Shown here one piece after another: positions 8,516-17,216 of a DNA stretch of 64,000 bases. The position numbers were made by a program, and so were the translations under genes. The DNA is from Micromonospora cathayae. GTDB lineage: Bacteria > Actinomycetota > Actinomycetes > Mycobacteriales > Micromonosporaceae. Location: positions 1,240,001-1,304,000 of the forward strand of contig NZ_CP118615.1 in the NCBI RefSeq assembly GCF_028993575.1, written 5' to 3'. A model generated the notes under the pieces. The model did not search any database. It was not told the DNA's origin and saw nothing but the letters and a program-made list of their open reading frames with translations. Numbering within the stretch: position 1 is the first letter of the stretch; every line of letters begins with the position of its first letter.

Positions 8516-9724
8516 CTACCGGGTCAGCGGGTCGCGGACCAGCGGGCAGGACATGCAGCGCGGGCCACCCCGGCCGGAGCCCAGTTCGGAGCCGGCGATC
8601 GGGATGACCTCGATGCCGGCCCGTTCGAGCTGGGCGTTGGTGCCGACGTTGCGCTCGTAGCCGACGCAGAGTCGCGGGGCCAGCGCGAGGGTGTTGTTGC
8701 CGTCGTCCCACTGTTCGCGTTCGGCGGTGACCGGGTCGAGCCCGGTGTCGATCACGCGGAGCACGTCGAGGTCCATCGCGTCGGCCGCCGCGCGCAGGAA
8801 GGGCGCCGGCCCGTCCACCCGCGGGTCGCCGTCCGGGCCGGCCACCACCGTGTACGCCGAGAGGGTGTCGGCCAGGTTCGGGTACATCAGCACGGCGTCC
8901 ACGTCGACCATGGTGCAGACGGTGTCCAGGTGCATGGTGGCCCGTTCCTGGGCGATCGGAACCACCAGCATGGTGTGCGCCAGTTCGGCGGCGAAGACCT
9001 GGCGGGCCAGCCGTTCCGCCCCGGCCGGGGTGGTCCGTTCGCCGACGCCGACCGCGACCACGCCCGGGGCGAGCAGCAGCACGTCGCCGCCTTCGAGGTG
9101 TTCCAGTCCGGGTTGGTAGACCGAGTGGGAGCCGGCGAAGCGCGGATGGTGCCGGTAGATCGCGTCGGTCAGGCTGGTCTCCCGCCGCCGGGCCGGCATG
9201 GCCAGGCTGGTCACCCCGACCCGGTCGCCGATCCAGAGTGACGAGTCCCGGGTGAACAGCAGGTTCGGCAGCGGGTCGATGACGAAGTCGTGCCGGTCCA
9301 TGAGCGTGTAGACCAGCCCGCCGGGCCGGTCCCAGCTGGTCCGCAGTTCCTCGTGGGCCAGGCCGGCGATCAGCACGCCGGCGAGGGCGACCGGGTCGAG
9401 GTACGCGAGGTGGTCGGCCACCCGACGGCGGAGGGTGTCGCCGAGCCGCCGGTCCCGGAGAACCTGCTCGGTGAGTTCGGCGCGGGCATCCGGTACGGCG
9501 AGGGTCTCGGCCAGTAGGGTGGCGACGTACAGCACCTCCACCCCGCGTTCGCGCAGGGCGGCGGCGAAGGCGTCATGCTCCTCCTGGGCCCTCCCCACCC
9601 ATGGGATAGCGTCGAACAGCAGGGAGTCGTTGTTGCGGGGGGTGAGTCGCGCGAGTTCGGGGCCGGGCCGGTGCAGGAGCACGGTGCGGAGCCGGCCGAC
9701 CTCACTGTCCACGTAGTGGGTCAC
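8516..9724 (-). CDS. arcA: Arginine deiminase
   Basis: The 402-residue protein matches arginine deiminase: an N-terminal [25 protein letters not shown], a central [34 protein letters not shown] and a C-terminal [12 protein letters not shown] with the nucleophilic cysteine. It hydrolyses arginine to citrulline and ammonia. arcB and arcC are not adjacent, so it may serve nitrogen supply or acid stress rather than a full ADI pathway operon. The GTG start has TACGCT six bases upstream (9731-9736 on the other strand), which suggests a leaderless message. A second guanidino-modifying enzyme (DDAH) lies at 21.2 kb. Confidence 0.95.
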   Translation of the reverse strand: MTHYVDSEVGRLRTVLLHRPGPELARLTPRNNDSLLFDAIPWVGRAQEEHDAFAAALRERGVEVLYVATLLAETLAVPDARAELTEQVLRDRRLGDTLRRRVADHLAYLDPVALAGVLIAGLAHEELRTSWDRPGGLVYTLMDRHDFVIDPLPNLLFTRDSSLWIGDRVGVTSLAMPARRRETSLTDAIYRHHPRFAGSHSVYQPGLEHLEGGDVLLLAPGVVAVGVGERTTPAGAERLARQVFAAELAHTMLVVPIAQERATMHLDTVCTMVDVDAVLMYPNLADTLSAYTVVAGPDGDPRVDGPAPFLRAAADAMDLDVLRVIDTGLDPVTAEREQWDDGNNTLALAPRLCVGYERNVGTNAQLERAGIEVIPIAGSELGSGRGGPRCMSCPLVRDPLTR

Positions 9725-9887
9725 CTATGCAGCGTAGGCCAGCTGTTGGCGTCATCCGGAAAATGGTGCGTCCATGAATGTGGCATTCATCCGCACTCAC
9801 TCCGGTGCTTCGACTTGCCGACACACCGGTCTAGCCACGTAGGGTAGTGAGGACATAACTTCGAGGGACCTTTTGCCGGAGGTCGCG

Positions 9888-10628
9888 ATGTCTGTCTTTC
9901 CCGCACGACGAGCCGTATCCGCCGGCCGGGCACTGCCGCCCACCGGTGCTCCACAGCCACCCGCCGAGGCGCCCGGCGCGCTCGCGCCGGTCCGGCCGTC
10001 CCCGTTCGGGTGGGCCCGTCGGCGGCGCGCCGAGCGCGGTGCCCGCCGGCTGGAGGCCGCCGGAGCGCGCGCGCTCGGCCAGCTCGACAGCCTCGGGCCG
10101 GCCTGGCACGTGATCGAGTGGCCGCGTATCGACCTGTCGGACGCGCTGCTCGACGCGGAACAGGACGAACGCGGCAAGTACCTCGCCATCGGGCCCAGCG
10201 GTCTCTTCGCGATCAGCATCGTCGACCACGGTCGGACCCGGGTGCTCGTCGCCGGGGACGTCGTCCAGATCAACGGCAAGCGACCGCCGTACGTGGCGGA
10301 GGCACGCCGGGACGCCAAGCGGGCCAGCAAGGCGCTCACCAAGGCGGTCGGCAAGACCATCCCGGTCGCTCCGGTGCTGGCCTTCGTCGGCTCCGGGGAC
10401 ATCAGCGTCTACGGGCTGCCGAAGGACATCCTCATGTCGACCCACCGGGAACTCGACCGGCTGCTGATCGCCGGTGGCAACCGGATCAGCCCGGCCACGG
10501 CCGAGAAACTGGCCCAGGTCGCCCAGCATCCCGCCACCTGGACGAACGGCACGTACCGTCCAGGTGCCGACTACCGGTGGTACGAGGAAAGCCGAATGGC
10601 CGCTGACAAGCGGGCCAACCACCGGTAA
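9888..10628 (+). CDS. NERD-like hypothetical protein
   Basis: A 246-residue protein starting at the ATG at 9888, with GGAGG at 9878-9882; a TTG five codons earlier is not needed. After a Pro/Ala-rich N-terminus, a basic segment (RRRAERGARRLEAAGARAL) leads to WHVIEWPRIDLSD, KYLAIGPSGLFAISIVDH and QINGKRPPYVAEARRDAKRAS. This layout is close to the nuclease-related NERD domain, but the catalytic residues cannot be confirmed by eye. It is divergent from arcA across a 163-base gap. Confidence 0.6.
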   Translation: MSVFPARRAVSAGRALPPTGAPQPPAEAPGALAPVRPSPFGWARRRRAERGARRLEAAGARALGQLDSLGPAWHVIEWPRIDLSDALLDAEQDERGKYLAIGPSGLFAISIVDHGRTRVLVAGDVVQINGKRPPYVAEARRDAKRASKALTKAVGKTIPVAPVLAFVGSGDISVYGLPKDILMSTHRELDRLLIAGGNRISPATAEKLAQVAQHPATWTNGTYRPGADYRWYEESRMAADKRANHR

Positions 10629-10797
10629 CGTCACCCGCGACGCCACGCGGCCGGGAGCTCACCGCCAGGTCCGCGCCGTCGCCGGTCATCCGCTGGCGGA
10701 CACCCCGCGCCACCTGCGGTCCGGCGGCTTCCGCAGATCACCGGTGAGCAGGTGGTCGACCAGCGTGGACAGCCCGGCGGTGCACAGAGGAGGCTCG

Positions 10798-11256
10798 GTG
10801 GCCCACGTCGAACTCTCGCTTTCGGACGTGTTCGCGCCGACGGCGCACGCGTCGACAGAGCCCGAGTCCGACAACTTCGGGCAGTGGTGCGCCACCGTCT
10901 CCCGGGCCCTGGAGCCCTGCCTCCTCATCGACCTGGAGACCAAGGTCGCCGCCGTCTCGGCGTCCGGCTGCGAACTGCTCTGCCTGGGGGTGCCCGACGA
11001 CCTGGTGGGGCTGCCGCTGCTCGACGGCGGGCTGCGGCTGCTCGACTTCACCGCCAACCGGGGTGAGCTGACCGAGCAGGAGGTCGACAAGATCCCGCCG
11101 CTGCTCGCGCTCACCTCCGGCCGACTCGCCCGGGGCCTGCTCCGGGTGCAGGCCGCCTCGGCGAACACGCCCGACGCCACCGTCGACGCCATCTCCACCC
11201 CGGTGCTCGCCAACGGCGTCCTCGCCGGCTCGCTCACCTTCTTCTCCGAGGTCTGA
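10798..11256 (+). CDS. PAS-like single-domain protein
   Basis: A 152-residue product from the GTG at 10798, which has a strong AGAGGAGG ribosome site at 10786-10793. The sequence (CLLIDLETKVAAVSASGC, DDLVGLPLLDGGLRLLDF, STPVLANGVLAGSLTFFSEV) reads as a PAS fold, a small-molecule or protein sensing module. No output domain is attached, so it may be a regulator partner. The upstream gap 10629-10797 shows no other feature. Confidence 0.6.
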   Translation: MAHVELSLSDVFAPTAHASTEPESDNFGQWCATVSRALEPCLLIDLETKVAAVSASGCELLCLGVPDDLVGLPLLDGGLRLLDFTANRGELTEQEVDKIPPLLALTSGRLARGLLRVQAASANTPDATVDAISTPVLANGVLAGSLTFFSEV

Positions 11257-11351
11257 CCGGGCCTCCGCCGCAGGCCCGGGCCGGCGTGACGTGGCGGACG
11301 TCGTACCCCGGAAGGCTGGGCCGGCCACCCCGCACACCGTAAGGTGCCCTC

Positions 11352-11741
11352 ATGCTGGATATCGCTCTGCTGCCGGGGGAGTACTCCGTGTGCCGGCTGG
11401 CCGCGGACACCGCCCTCCCCGTGACGGTCTGGAGCGACCTCGGTGCCCGGCAGGTCGTCTCGGTGAGCTGGGCCGGTGACGGCGTCTCACTGATCTGCCC
11501 GAGCGAACGGGTGCCCGAGGGGGTGACCGCGGAGACGGCGTGGCGGTGCCTGCGGGTGACCGGCCCGCTGGACGTGGCCCTGACCGGCATCCTCGCCGCG
11601 CTGGTCGGCCCGCTCGCCGAAGCGAGGGTCAACGCGATCGCGTTCTCCACGTACGACACCGACCATCTGCTGGTCCCGGCGGTACGCCTCACCGAGGCCC
11701 GGGCCGCCCTGCACCGGGCCGGACACCGGGTCGCCGACTGA
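11352..11741 (+). CDS. ACT-domain amino-acid-binding protein
   Basis: A 129-residue protein resembling the CASTOR/ACT-like group: it begins LDIALLPGEYSVCRLAAD and has VPEGVTAETAWRCLRVTGPLDVALTGILAAL and a terminal VPAVRLTEARAALHRAGH. Members of this group bind amino acids as sensors. TAAGGT at 11340-11345 lies six bases before the ATG, so it is probably leaderless. Two genes downstream is prephenate dehydratase, which also ends in an ACT domain, but a functional link is speculation. Confidence 0.75.
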   Translation: MLDIALLPGEYSVCRLAADTALPVTVWSDLGARQVVSVSWAGDGVSLICPSERVPEGVTAETAWRCLRVTGPLDVALTGILAALVGPLAEARVNAIAFSTYDTDHLLVPAVRLTEARAALHRAGHRVAD

Positions 11742-11823
11742 CTTCACCCGGAGCGGATCCGGCCATACCATGGGCACGGCCGCCCCGGCCGGAATGATGT
11801 CCACCTATGTCAAGGATCGGCTC

Positions 11824-12372
11824 GTGCCGCTCGTGACCTCGTACCATGCCCCGCGTTCCCGGATGCTGGCGCTCGCCGTGCTGGTGGCCGTACCCCTCGC
11901 CGGCTGCGGTGCCCCGCCCGAACTGGAGCAACGGTCAGGCGGCCCGGCCACCCCGACCGGCACCGGCGCACCCTCCGCCACCGCGTCCCCGACCCCCGTG
12001 CCGTCGGCGACCCCGCCGCTCCCACCGGTCGTGCCGCCGGTCACCCCGGACACCGGAACGGTCGCCGTGGCCTGCCGAGGCGGCCCGTCCAAGGACCGGA
12101 TCATCCGACTGGTCCGGGGCGCGTCCGGGGTGCTGCCCAGCGGCAGCCGGGTCACCGTGCGGACCGGTCCGCTCTGCGCGGACGACTGGCAGTACACGGT
12201 GCTCGCGGTCTCCGGCTACGAGGACCTGACCGTGGTCAGCCGGGGCCGCCCGGAGTCGTTGAAGCTGGTCACCGCCGGCACGGACGTCTGCACGATCGAG
12301 GTACGCACCGGCGCGCCGACCGGAATCCGGACCCTGGCCTGCGAGGGCAGTGGGCTCGGGCCGGTTGCGTAG
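11824..12372 (+). CDS. Secreted lipoprotein of unknown function
   Basis: The chosen GTG start at 11824 has AAGGA seven bases upstream (11812-11816). It gives a signal peptide ending in the lipobox VAVPLAGC, so the mature protein is lipid-anchored outside the cell. A Thr/Ser/Pro-rich linker of about 50 residues follows, then a compact C-terminal region with CRGGPSKDRIIRLVRG and paired cysteines. No known enzyme motif is visible. The in-frame ATG at 11770 would give a poor signal peptide. Its TAG stop (12370-12372) forms part of the next gene's -10 box. Confidence 0.7.
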   Translation: MPLVTSYHAPRSRMLALAVLVAVPLAGCGAPPELEQRSGGPATPTGTGAPSATASPTPVPSATPPLPPVVPPVTPDTGTVAVACRGGPSKDRIIRLVRGASGVLPSGSRVTVRTGPLCADDWQYTVLAVSGYEDLTVVSRGRPESLKLVTAGTDVCTIEVRTGAPTGIRTLACEGSGLGPVA

Positions 12373-12375
12373 GCT
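12370..12375 (+). promoter_or_regulatory. -10 box TAGGCT of pheA, overlapping the lipoprotein stop codon
   Basis: TAGGCT starts with the TAG stop codon of the preceding lipoprotein gene and lies seven bases before the pheA ATG at 12383. One sequence thus acts both as stop codon and as a promoter element for a leaderless message. Confidence 0.5.
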
Positions 12376-12382
12376 GGTCGGT

Positions 12383-13339
12383 ATGCCCGGAACGCCACCG
12401 ACCCGCTTCGTCTACCTCGGCCCCGAGGGCACCTTCGCCGAGCAGGCGCTGCGTACCGTGCCGGCCGCCGAGCACGGCACCCGTACGCCGGCCCGCAGCG
12501 TCGGGGAGGCGCTGGACGGCGTACGGGCGGGTGACGCCGACGCGGCCCTGGTGCCGCTGGAGAACTCCATCGGTGGCGCGGTCGGGGTGACCCTCGACGA
12601 AATGGCCGAGGGCGAGCCGCTGGTGATCACCCGGGAGGTGGTGCTGCCGGTGGAGTTCGTCCTCGGTGCCCGGCCCGGCATCCGGCTCGACGCGGTCCGC
12701 ATGGTGGCCGCCCACCCGCAGGCCTCCACCCAGTGCCGGAACTGGCTGCGTACCCACCTGCCGGACGCGATCGTGGTGGACGTGCTCTCCAACGGGGCCG
12801 CCGCCGGCGGGGCCGCCGCCGGCGAGTACGACGCGGCGATCTGCGCCCCGATCGGGGCCGCCCGGCACCGGCTGAACCTGCTCGCCGACAAGATCGCCGA
12901 CCATCCGGACGCGGTGACCCGGTTCGCGCTGGTGTCCCGGCCCGGCCCGCCGCCCCCGCCGACCGGCGACGACCTCACCTCGCTGGCGGTGTACATCGCC
13001 CACGACCGGGTGGGCGCGCTGCTGTCGGTGCTGATGGAACTGGCGGTACGCGGGGTCAACCTGACCCGGATCGAGTCCCGGCCGACCGGCGAGGCTCTCG
13101 GACGGTACGTCTTCTTCCTGGACTGCACCGGGCACGTGGCGGACGTCCGGCTCGGTGAGGCGTTGCAGGGGCTGCGCCGGGTCTGCGCCGACGTCCGGTT
13201 CCTGGGTTCGTACCCCCGGCACCGCTGGAGCGGCACGGGCGGTGACCGGCCGGTGCCCGCCCCGGCGGGTCTCTCCGACGCCGACTACACCGACGCCGCC
13301 GCCTGGCTGGCCCGGCTCCGCGCCGGCGACCTGGCCTGA
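12383..13339 (+). CDS. pheA: Prephenate dehydratase
   Basis: The 318-residue protein has a PDT catalytic domain (FVYLGPEGTFAEQAL, VPLENSIGGAVGVTLD, AAHPQASTQCRNWL, ICAPIGAARHRLNLLADKI) and a C-terminal ACT domain. The ACT domain includes GALLSVLMELAVRGVNLTRIESRPT, where phenylalanine feedback acts in relatives. It converts prephenate to phenylpyruvate in phenylalanine synthesis. The TRF motif that dehydrates prephenate is present as VTRFALVS. There is no chorismate mutase fusion, as is usual for actinobacteria. Confidence 0.95.
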   Translation: MPGTPPTRFVYLGPEGTFAEQALRTVPAAEHGTRTPARSVGEALDGVRAGDADAALVPLENSIGGAVGVTLDEMAEGEPLVITREVVLPVEFVLGARPGIRLDAVRMVAAHPQASTQCRNWLRTHLPDAIVVDVLSNGAAAGGAAAGEYDAAICAPIGAARHRLNLLADKIADHPDAVTRFALVSRPGPPPPPTGDDLTSLAVYIAHDRVGALLSVLMELAVRGVNLTRIESRPTGEALGRYVFFLDCTGHVADVRLGEALQGLRRVCADVRFLGSYPRHRWSGTGGDRPVPAPAGLSDADYTDAAAWLARLRAGDLA

Positions 13340-13445
13340 ACCGACCGCGCCCACTGCGTCCGGCCGCGCCGTCTCCTACCGGCTGCCGGCCCGCCACTTC
13401 CGACCAGCGGGCGGACGCGGCCGGCGGCGGCCACCAACAGGAAGC

Positions 13446-13474
13446 GGTGGGGCGGCGAATCCGCCACCCCACCG
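13446..13474. terminator. Hairpin between the convergent pheA and AIM24 genes
   Basis: GGTGGGG at 13446-13452 pairs with CCCCACC at 13468-13474, with a further short GC stem inside. It sits between two convergent stop codons and probably serves both directions, mainly the AIM24 gene. No T-run follows. Confidence 0.45.
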
Positions 13475-13491
13475 CCGTCGACGCCGGTCGG

Positions 13492-14214
13492 TCAGCTCAG
13501 CAGGCCGCCGAGCAGGCCGCCCTGCTGCTGTTGCTGGGTGCCGCTGCCCTGGAGCGGAGGCTCCTCGGAGGGCTGGACCACCACGAAGCCCTGGCCGGCG
13601 AAGCTCATGGTGAACGCCTCGCCGGTGGACCGGCCCAGCAGGGTGCCCAGGCCGAGCTGCTCGGCCCGGTGGTAGCCGGTCTGGAGGTTGGCCGACCAGC
13701 AGACCGCGGCCTGCGGGTCCACGTACGTGGGCGCGTCGACGTTGAGCACCACCGGGGTGCCCTTGGTGGTGATGGCGATCCGGCCGTAACCGCTGAACAC
13801 GCAGTTGAACAGGCCGGACGCGGCCATCCCGGTGCCGCCGACCATCTTGATGTCGTACTGGAGGGTGGAGTCGAAGGCGAGCACGCTGGAGCCGTTGATG
13901 GAGAGGGCGTCACCCGGCTCGAGGTCGATGATGTGCACGTCCTTGGCGAAGTCGGCGAGGAAGACGTCACCCCGGCCGGCGAGCTTCATCAGCGGGACGC
14001 CCTCACCGGTCAGCTTCTGCTTGAGGAACTTGCCGATGCCGCCGGAACCGAGGGCCTGGAACTGGACCTGCCCCTGGTAAGCGACCATCGAGCCGACCCG
14101 AGCCATCGCCTCGCCGTTCAGCTCGATCTTCAACATCTTGGAGTTCTGCAGCCGCATGCCGGGCTGAGCGGACTCCTTCTCCAGGTTCTCCGCGGAGAAC
14201 AGCGCGCTGCGCAT
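13492..14214 (-). CDS. AIM24 family protein
   Basis: The product of 240 residues starts at the ATG at 14214, with GGAGGAAGA just upstream; the longer reading frame above it is not supported. It is a beta-rich AIM24/TspO-associated-type fold, seen in repeated motifs such as VFLADFAKDVHIIDLEPGD, TYVDPQAAVCWSANL and GEAFTMSFAGQGFVVVQPSEE. The tail ends in a Gln run and GGLLGGLLS. In yeast AIM24 is mitochondrial; the bacterial role is not known. No membrane helix is visible. Confidence 0.85.
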   Translation of the reverse strand: MRSALFSAENLEKESAQPGMRLQNSKMLKIELNGEAMARVGSMVAYQGQVQFQALGSGGIGKFLKQKLTGEGVPLMKLAGRGDVFLADFAKDVHIIDLEPGDALSINGSSVLAFDSTLQYDIKMVGGTGMAASGLFNCVFSGYGRIAITTKGTPVVLNVDAPTYVDPQAAVCWSANLQTGYHRAEQLGLGTLLGRSTGEAFTMSFAGQGFVVVQPSEEPPLQGSGTQQQQQGGLLGGLLS

Positions 14215-14367
14215 GGGTCTCTTCCTCCTGCTTTCGGGGTGTCTGCTCGGAGGGTAGGTGACCGCCGCAACCGGCGGCATCAGCCGGTCGGTGTGACCAC
14301 GACGGCCCAACAGAACGCCCTGACCTGCGGTTTCATCCGGCACGGTCCGGGCTGGCCGACGGACCGG

Positions 14368-14730
14368 TCAGCCCCAACCCAGCTCGTGCAGCCGCTCGTC
14401 GTCGATGCCGAAGTGGTGGGCGATCTCGTGCACCACGGTCACCGCGACCTCCTCGACGACGTCCTCGTCGCTGTCGCAGATCCGCAGGATCGGTCGCCGG
14501 TAGATCAGGATGCGGTCCGGCAGTACGCCGGAGTAGTCCCAGCCGCGCTCGGTGAGCGCGTGCCCCTCGTAGAGGCCGAGCAGCTCGGGCTCCCCCGGTG
14601 GGGAGTCCTCCTCGACCAGGATCACCACGTTGCTCATCAGGGCGAGCAGTTCCTCGGGCACCTCGTCGAGGGCGTCGGCGACCAGCTCCTCGAAGTGTTC
14701 GCGGCTCATCTCGACCGGCACGTCACCCAT
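14368..14730 (-). CDS. Minimal zincin-type metallopeptidase
   Basis: A small 120-residue protein with HEIAHHFGIDDERL near its C-terminus, the HExxH zinc motif with a downstream acidic ligand. The rest (SREHFEELVADALDEVPEELLALMSNVVILVEEDSP, LLGLYEGHALTERG) is characteristic of the actinobacterial metallopeptidase family of minimal zincins. It lacks a signal peptide and should act in the cytoplasm; its substrate is unknown. The start could also be the internal ATG at 14709. Confidence 0.8.
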   Translation of the reverse strand: MGDVPVEMSREHFEELVADALDEVPEELLALMSNVVILVEEDSPPGEPELLGLYEGHALTERGWDYSGVLPDRILIYRRPILRICDSDEDVVEEVAVTVVHEIAHHFGIDDERLHELGWG

Positions 14731-14840
14731 TCTGCCCGATCGTCGGGCGTCCGGCCCGCCCACGACCGCCGGAGGACGACATCCCCGCCGCAGCGGTACC
14801 GGTCGGCGGCGGCAGACCGGTACCGCTTCCGGAGGTGGGT

Positions 14841-15272
14841 TCAGGAGGCGAGGCGGGCGGTGAGGCTGATCTCGGCGCCCGGGGAGAGCAGCCGTGAGAT
14901 CGGGCAGTTCTGCTTGGCGGCCTCGGCCAGCTCGACGAACCGCGCCTCGTCGACCCCCGGCACCTGGCCGGTGGTGTCCAGGTCGATCCGGGTGACCGTC
15001 ATGCCGGCGTCAGTCTTGTCCAGGTGCACCTTGGCGGTGGTCTCCACCGACGTGCCGGGGGTGCCGGCGTCGGCGAGCGCCTTGGAGAGGGCCATCGAGA
15101 AGCAGGCGGCGTGGGCCGCCCCGATCAGCTCCTCGGGGTTGGTGCCCGCCCCCTCCTCGAAGCGCGACTTGAAGGAGTAGTTCCCCTGGTACCCGCCCTG
15201 CCCGGTACGGAGGGTCCCGGAACCCTCGGTCAGATTGCCCTGCCAGCGTGCGGATGCGGTTCGAATCGGCAT
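14841..15272 (-). CDS. OsmC-family peroxiredoxin
   Basis: The 143-residue protein has the OsmC layout: N-terminal MPIRTASARWQGNLTEGSG, NPEELIGAAHAACFSMAL with the peroxidatic cysteine, and EAAKQNCPISRLL with the resolving cysteine. Family members reduce organic hydroperoxides using lipoyl or other thiol donors. The ATG start has TAGCGT six bases upstream (15279-15284), so it is probably leaderless. It is more like OsmC than Ohr because of the SRLLSPGAEISL ending. Confidence 0.9.
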   Translation of the reverse strand: MPIRTASARWQGNLTEGSGTLRTGQGGYQGNYSFKSRFEEGAGTNPEELIGAAHAACFSMALSKALADAGTPGTSVETTAKVHLDKTDAGMTVTRIDLDTTGQVPGVDEARFVELAEAAKQNCPISRLLSPGAEISLTARLAS

Positions 15273-15423
15273 GGCCCGACGCTATCCGACCCGGCGTCGC
15301 GCGGCGACCGACCCGGTTCTCCCGCCGTGCGCTCGACGTCACCCACCGCGTTCGCGTTCCCGGTCGTCGCCGGCCGGTTGTGTCATGATGCGGCTCAGGC
15401 CCGCGAACGCGGAAGGGTGGCCG

Positions 15424-16218
15424 ATGTCCCAGGATTCCCCCATTCCCCGACAGGACGACCGGTCCGACGGCGCGGCCGTCCTGGAATGGGGCACGACCGA
15501 ACCGGCACCCCGACGGCTCGGCGGACAGCTGGGCGGGCTGGCCCGCGACCCCCGGCTCCCCCGGGTCCTGGCCGGGTTGGGAGCCGCCGCCGCGTTCGCC
15601 TCCCTGGTGGGTGAGTGGCTGGTCACCACGGTGCCGAACAGCGGACCGGAGGGGGACAGCATCCGGGTTCCGGCCGGGGTCGACGAGGTGGGCGGCTTCG
15701 GTATCGGGTACCTCGTCGCGCTGCTCGGACTGGCCGGGACGGTGGCCCTGGCGACCGGTGGCACCCGGGACGTCCGACGCAACGCCAGGGTGCTCGGCAC
15801 CGCCCTCGCGGTCGCGCTGCTCGCGCTCCTCGCCGCCGCCACGCTCTCGCTCGACGACCCCACCCAGGCCGCGCTGTACTACCCCAACGACAGCGGATTC
15901 GAGGTCGAGTACGGCCGGGGCCTGGTGATGGCGTTCGTGGCCGTCGCGCTGCTCGGCGCGGCGCTGCGGTTGCCGGCGGCCGACCCGCGCCGGGCGGACG
16001 GGCAGCCGGACCGGCCAGCGGAACCGGCCGAGGGCGCAGAGGGGGCGGAGGGGGACGAACCGGCAGGGACCGGGCCGACCGGCCCGGAGAACCGGCGGTG
16101 GCGACCGCGGCGGCGCGGGAGCCGGGAGCCGGAGGACGTCCCGCCCGCACCCGAGGGGCTGACCGTGCAGCCGTCCGTCCCGTTCGCCCGCCCGGAGCCC
16201 CCGTCCGGACGTTCCTGA
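15424..16218 (+). CDS. Membrane protein of unknown function
   Basis: A 264-residue protein from the ATG at 15424 (GGGTGG upstream). It has an acidic N-terminus, then about four hydrophobic helices (VLAGLGAAAAFASLVGEWL, IGYLVALLGLAGTVALA, VLGTALAVALLALLAAATL, GLVMAFVAVALLGAAL). The C-terminus is a disordered Glu/Gly/Pro-rich cytoplasmic tail. No family motif is recognised. Longer in-frame readings upstream overlap the OsmC promoter and are not preferred. Confidence 0.65.
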   Translation: MSQDSPIPRQDDRSDGAAVLEWGTTEPAPRRLGGQLGGLARDPRLPRVLAGLGAAAAFASLVGEWLVTTVPNSGPEGDSIRVPAGVDEVGGFGIGYLVALLGLAGTVALATGGTRDVRRNARVLGTALAVALLALLAAATLSLDDPTQAALYYPNDSGFEVEYGRGLVMAFVAVALLGAALRLPAADPRRADGQPDRPAEPAEGAEGAEGDEPAGTGPTGPENRRWRPRRRGSREPEDVPPAPEGLTVQPSVPFARPEPPSGRS

Positions 16219-16232
16219 CCCGCCGTCCCGGA

Positions 16233-16246
16233 CCGGAACGTTCCGG
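16233..16246. promoter_or_regulatory. Perfect 14-bp palindrome CCGGAACGTTCCGG
   Basis: The palindrome lies 15 bases past the membrane-protein stop and about 145 bases before the HAD gene pair. It could be a dimeric operator for the HAD genes or a short hairpin. No other feature is seen in 16219-16391 apart from the AAGGAGG ribosome site of the HAD gene. Confidence 0.35.
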
Positions 16247-16391
16247 AGGTGCCATCCTGCGTTGGCGCACCATTGGTCCGGAAGTCGTGGTTGCGGTGCT
16301 CCGGGCGCGGTACGGTTGCTGCCCGCCGTCACGCGCCGCGAGGCTCCGACAACCGGACCGACTGCCGCGACGGCGGGGCGAAGGAGGAGCG

Positions 16392-17216
16392 ATGACCCGT
16401 CCGGGACTGCCCAAACTGATCGCCACCGACCTCGACGGCACCCTGGTCCGTAGCGACGAGACGGTCTCCGCGTACACCCACGGGGTGCTCGACCGGGTGC
16501 GGGCCGCCGGTATCCCGGTGGTCGCCGCGACCGGCCGGGGTCCCCGGCTCGCCGAGCTGACCCGCAACGACATCCGCGCCGCGGACTACCTGGTGATGGC
16601 CGGGGGTGGGCGGGTGGTGGACCAGAGCGACCCGGCCGGGCCGGTGGTGCTCCGGGACGTACGCCTCTCCGCGGCGGCCCTGACCGGTATCCTCGCCGAC
16701 CTGGAGGCGGTGGTCGGCCCACTGACCGTGATGGTCGAGGCCCTGGACGACCCGGACGCACCGCTCTGGGGTGACTACCACCCGAGCTGGCCTTACCAGG
16801 ACCTCTTCGAGGCCCGGCCCCGGCAGCACTGCCTGGCCCAGGACGTGATCAAGGCGTTCGCCCGGGCCCGGGACCACCACCACGTGGACGAGTTCCTGGA
16901 GGTCGCGCGGCAGGTGGTGCCGGCGGAGGTGGCGACGCTCACCCAGTCCGGGCTCGGCTTCATCGAGATCTGCCCGCCCGGGGTGGACAAGTCGACCGGG
17001 TTGAGCGTGGTCGTGGAAGCGCTCGGGGTGGACCCCGCCGACGTACTGGTCTTCGGGGACATGCCCAACGACCTGCCGATGTTCGAGTGGGCCGGCTGGT
17101 CGCGAGTGGCGGTCGCGAACGCCCACCCGGCGGTCCGGGCCGCCGCCGACGAGGTGACCCTGCGCAACGACGACGACGGCGTAGCCGTGTACCTGGACCG
17201 ACTACTGTCCGGTTGA
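16392..17216 (+). CDS. HAD-superfamily (Cof-type) phosphatase 1
   Basis: A 274-residue HAD hydrolase of the Cof type: motif I DLDGTLVRSD, motif II ATGRGPRL, the lysine in the KSTGL stretch, and motif IV VLVFGDMPNDLPMFEWAG. The large C2 cap insert sits between motifs II and III. Such enzymes dephosphorylate sugar phosphates or nucleotides. AAGGAGG precedes the ATG. Its stop overlaps the start of a paralogous HAD gene by one base. Confidence 0.9.
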   Translation: MTRPGLPKLIATDLDGTLVRSDETVSAYTHGVLDRVRAAGIPVVAATGRGPRLAELTRNDIRAADYLVMAGGGRVVDQSDPAGPVVLRDVRLSAAALTGILADLEAVVGPLTVMVEALDDPDAPLWGDYHPSWPYQDLFEARPRQHCLAQDVIKAFARARDHHHVDEFLEVARQVVPAEVATLTQSGLGFIEICPPGVDKSTGLSVVVEALGVDPADVLVFGDMPNDLPMFEWAGWSRVAVANAHPAVRAAADEVTLRNDDDGVAVYLDRLLSG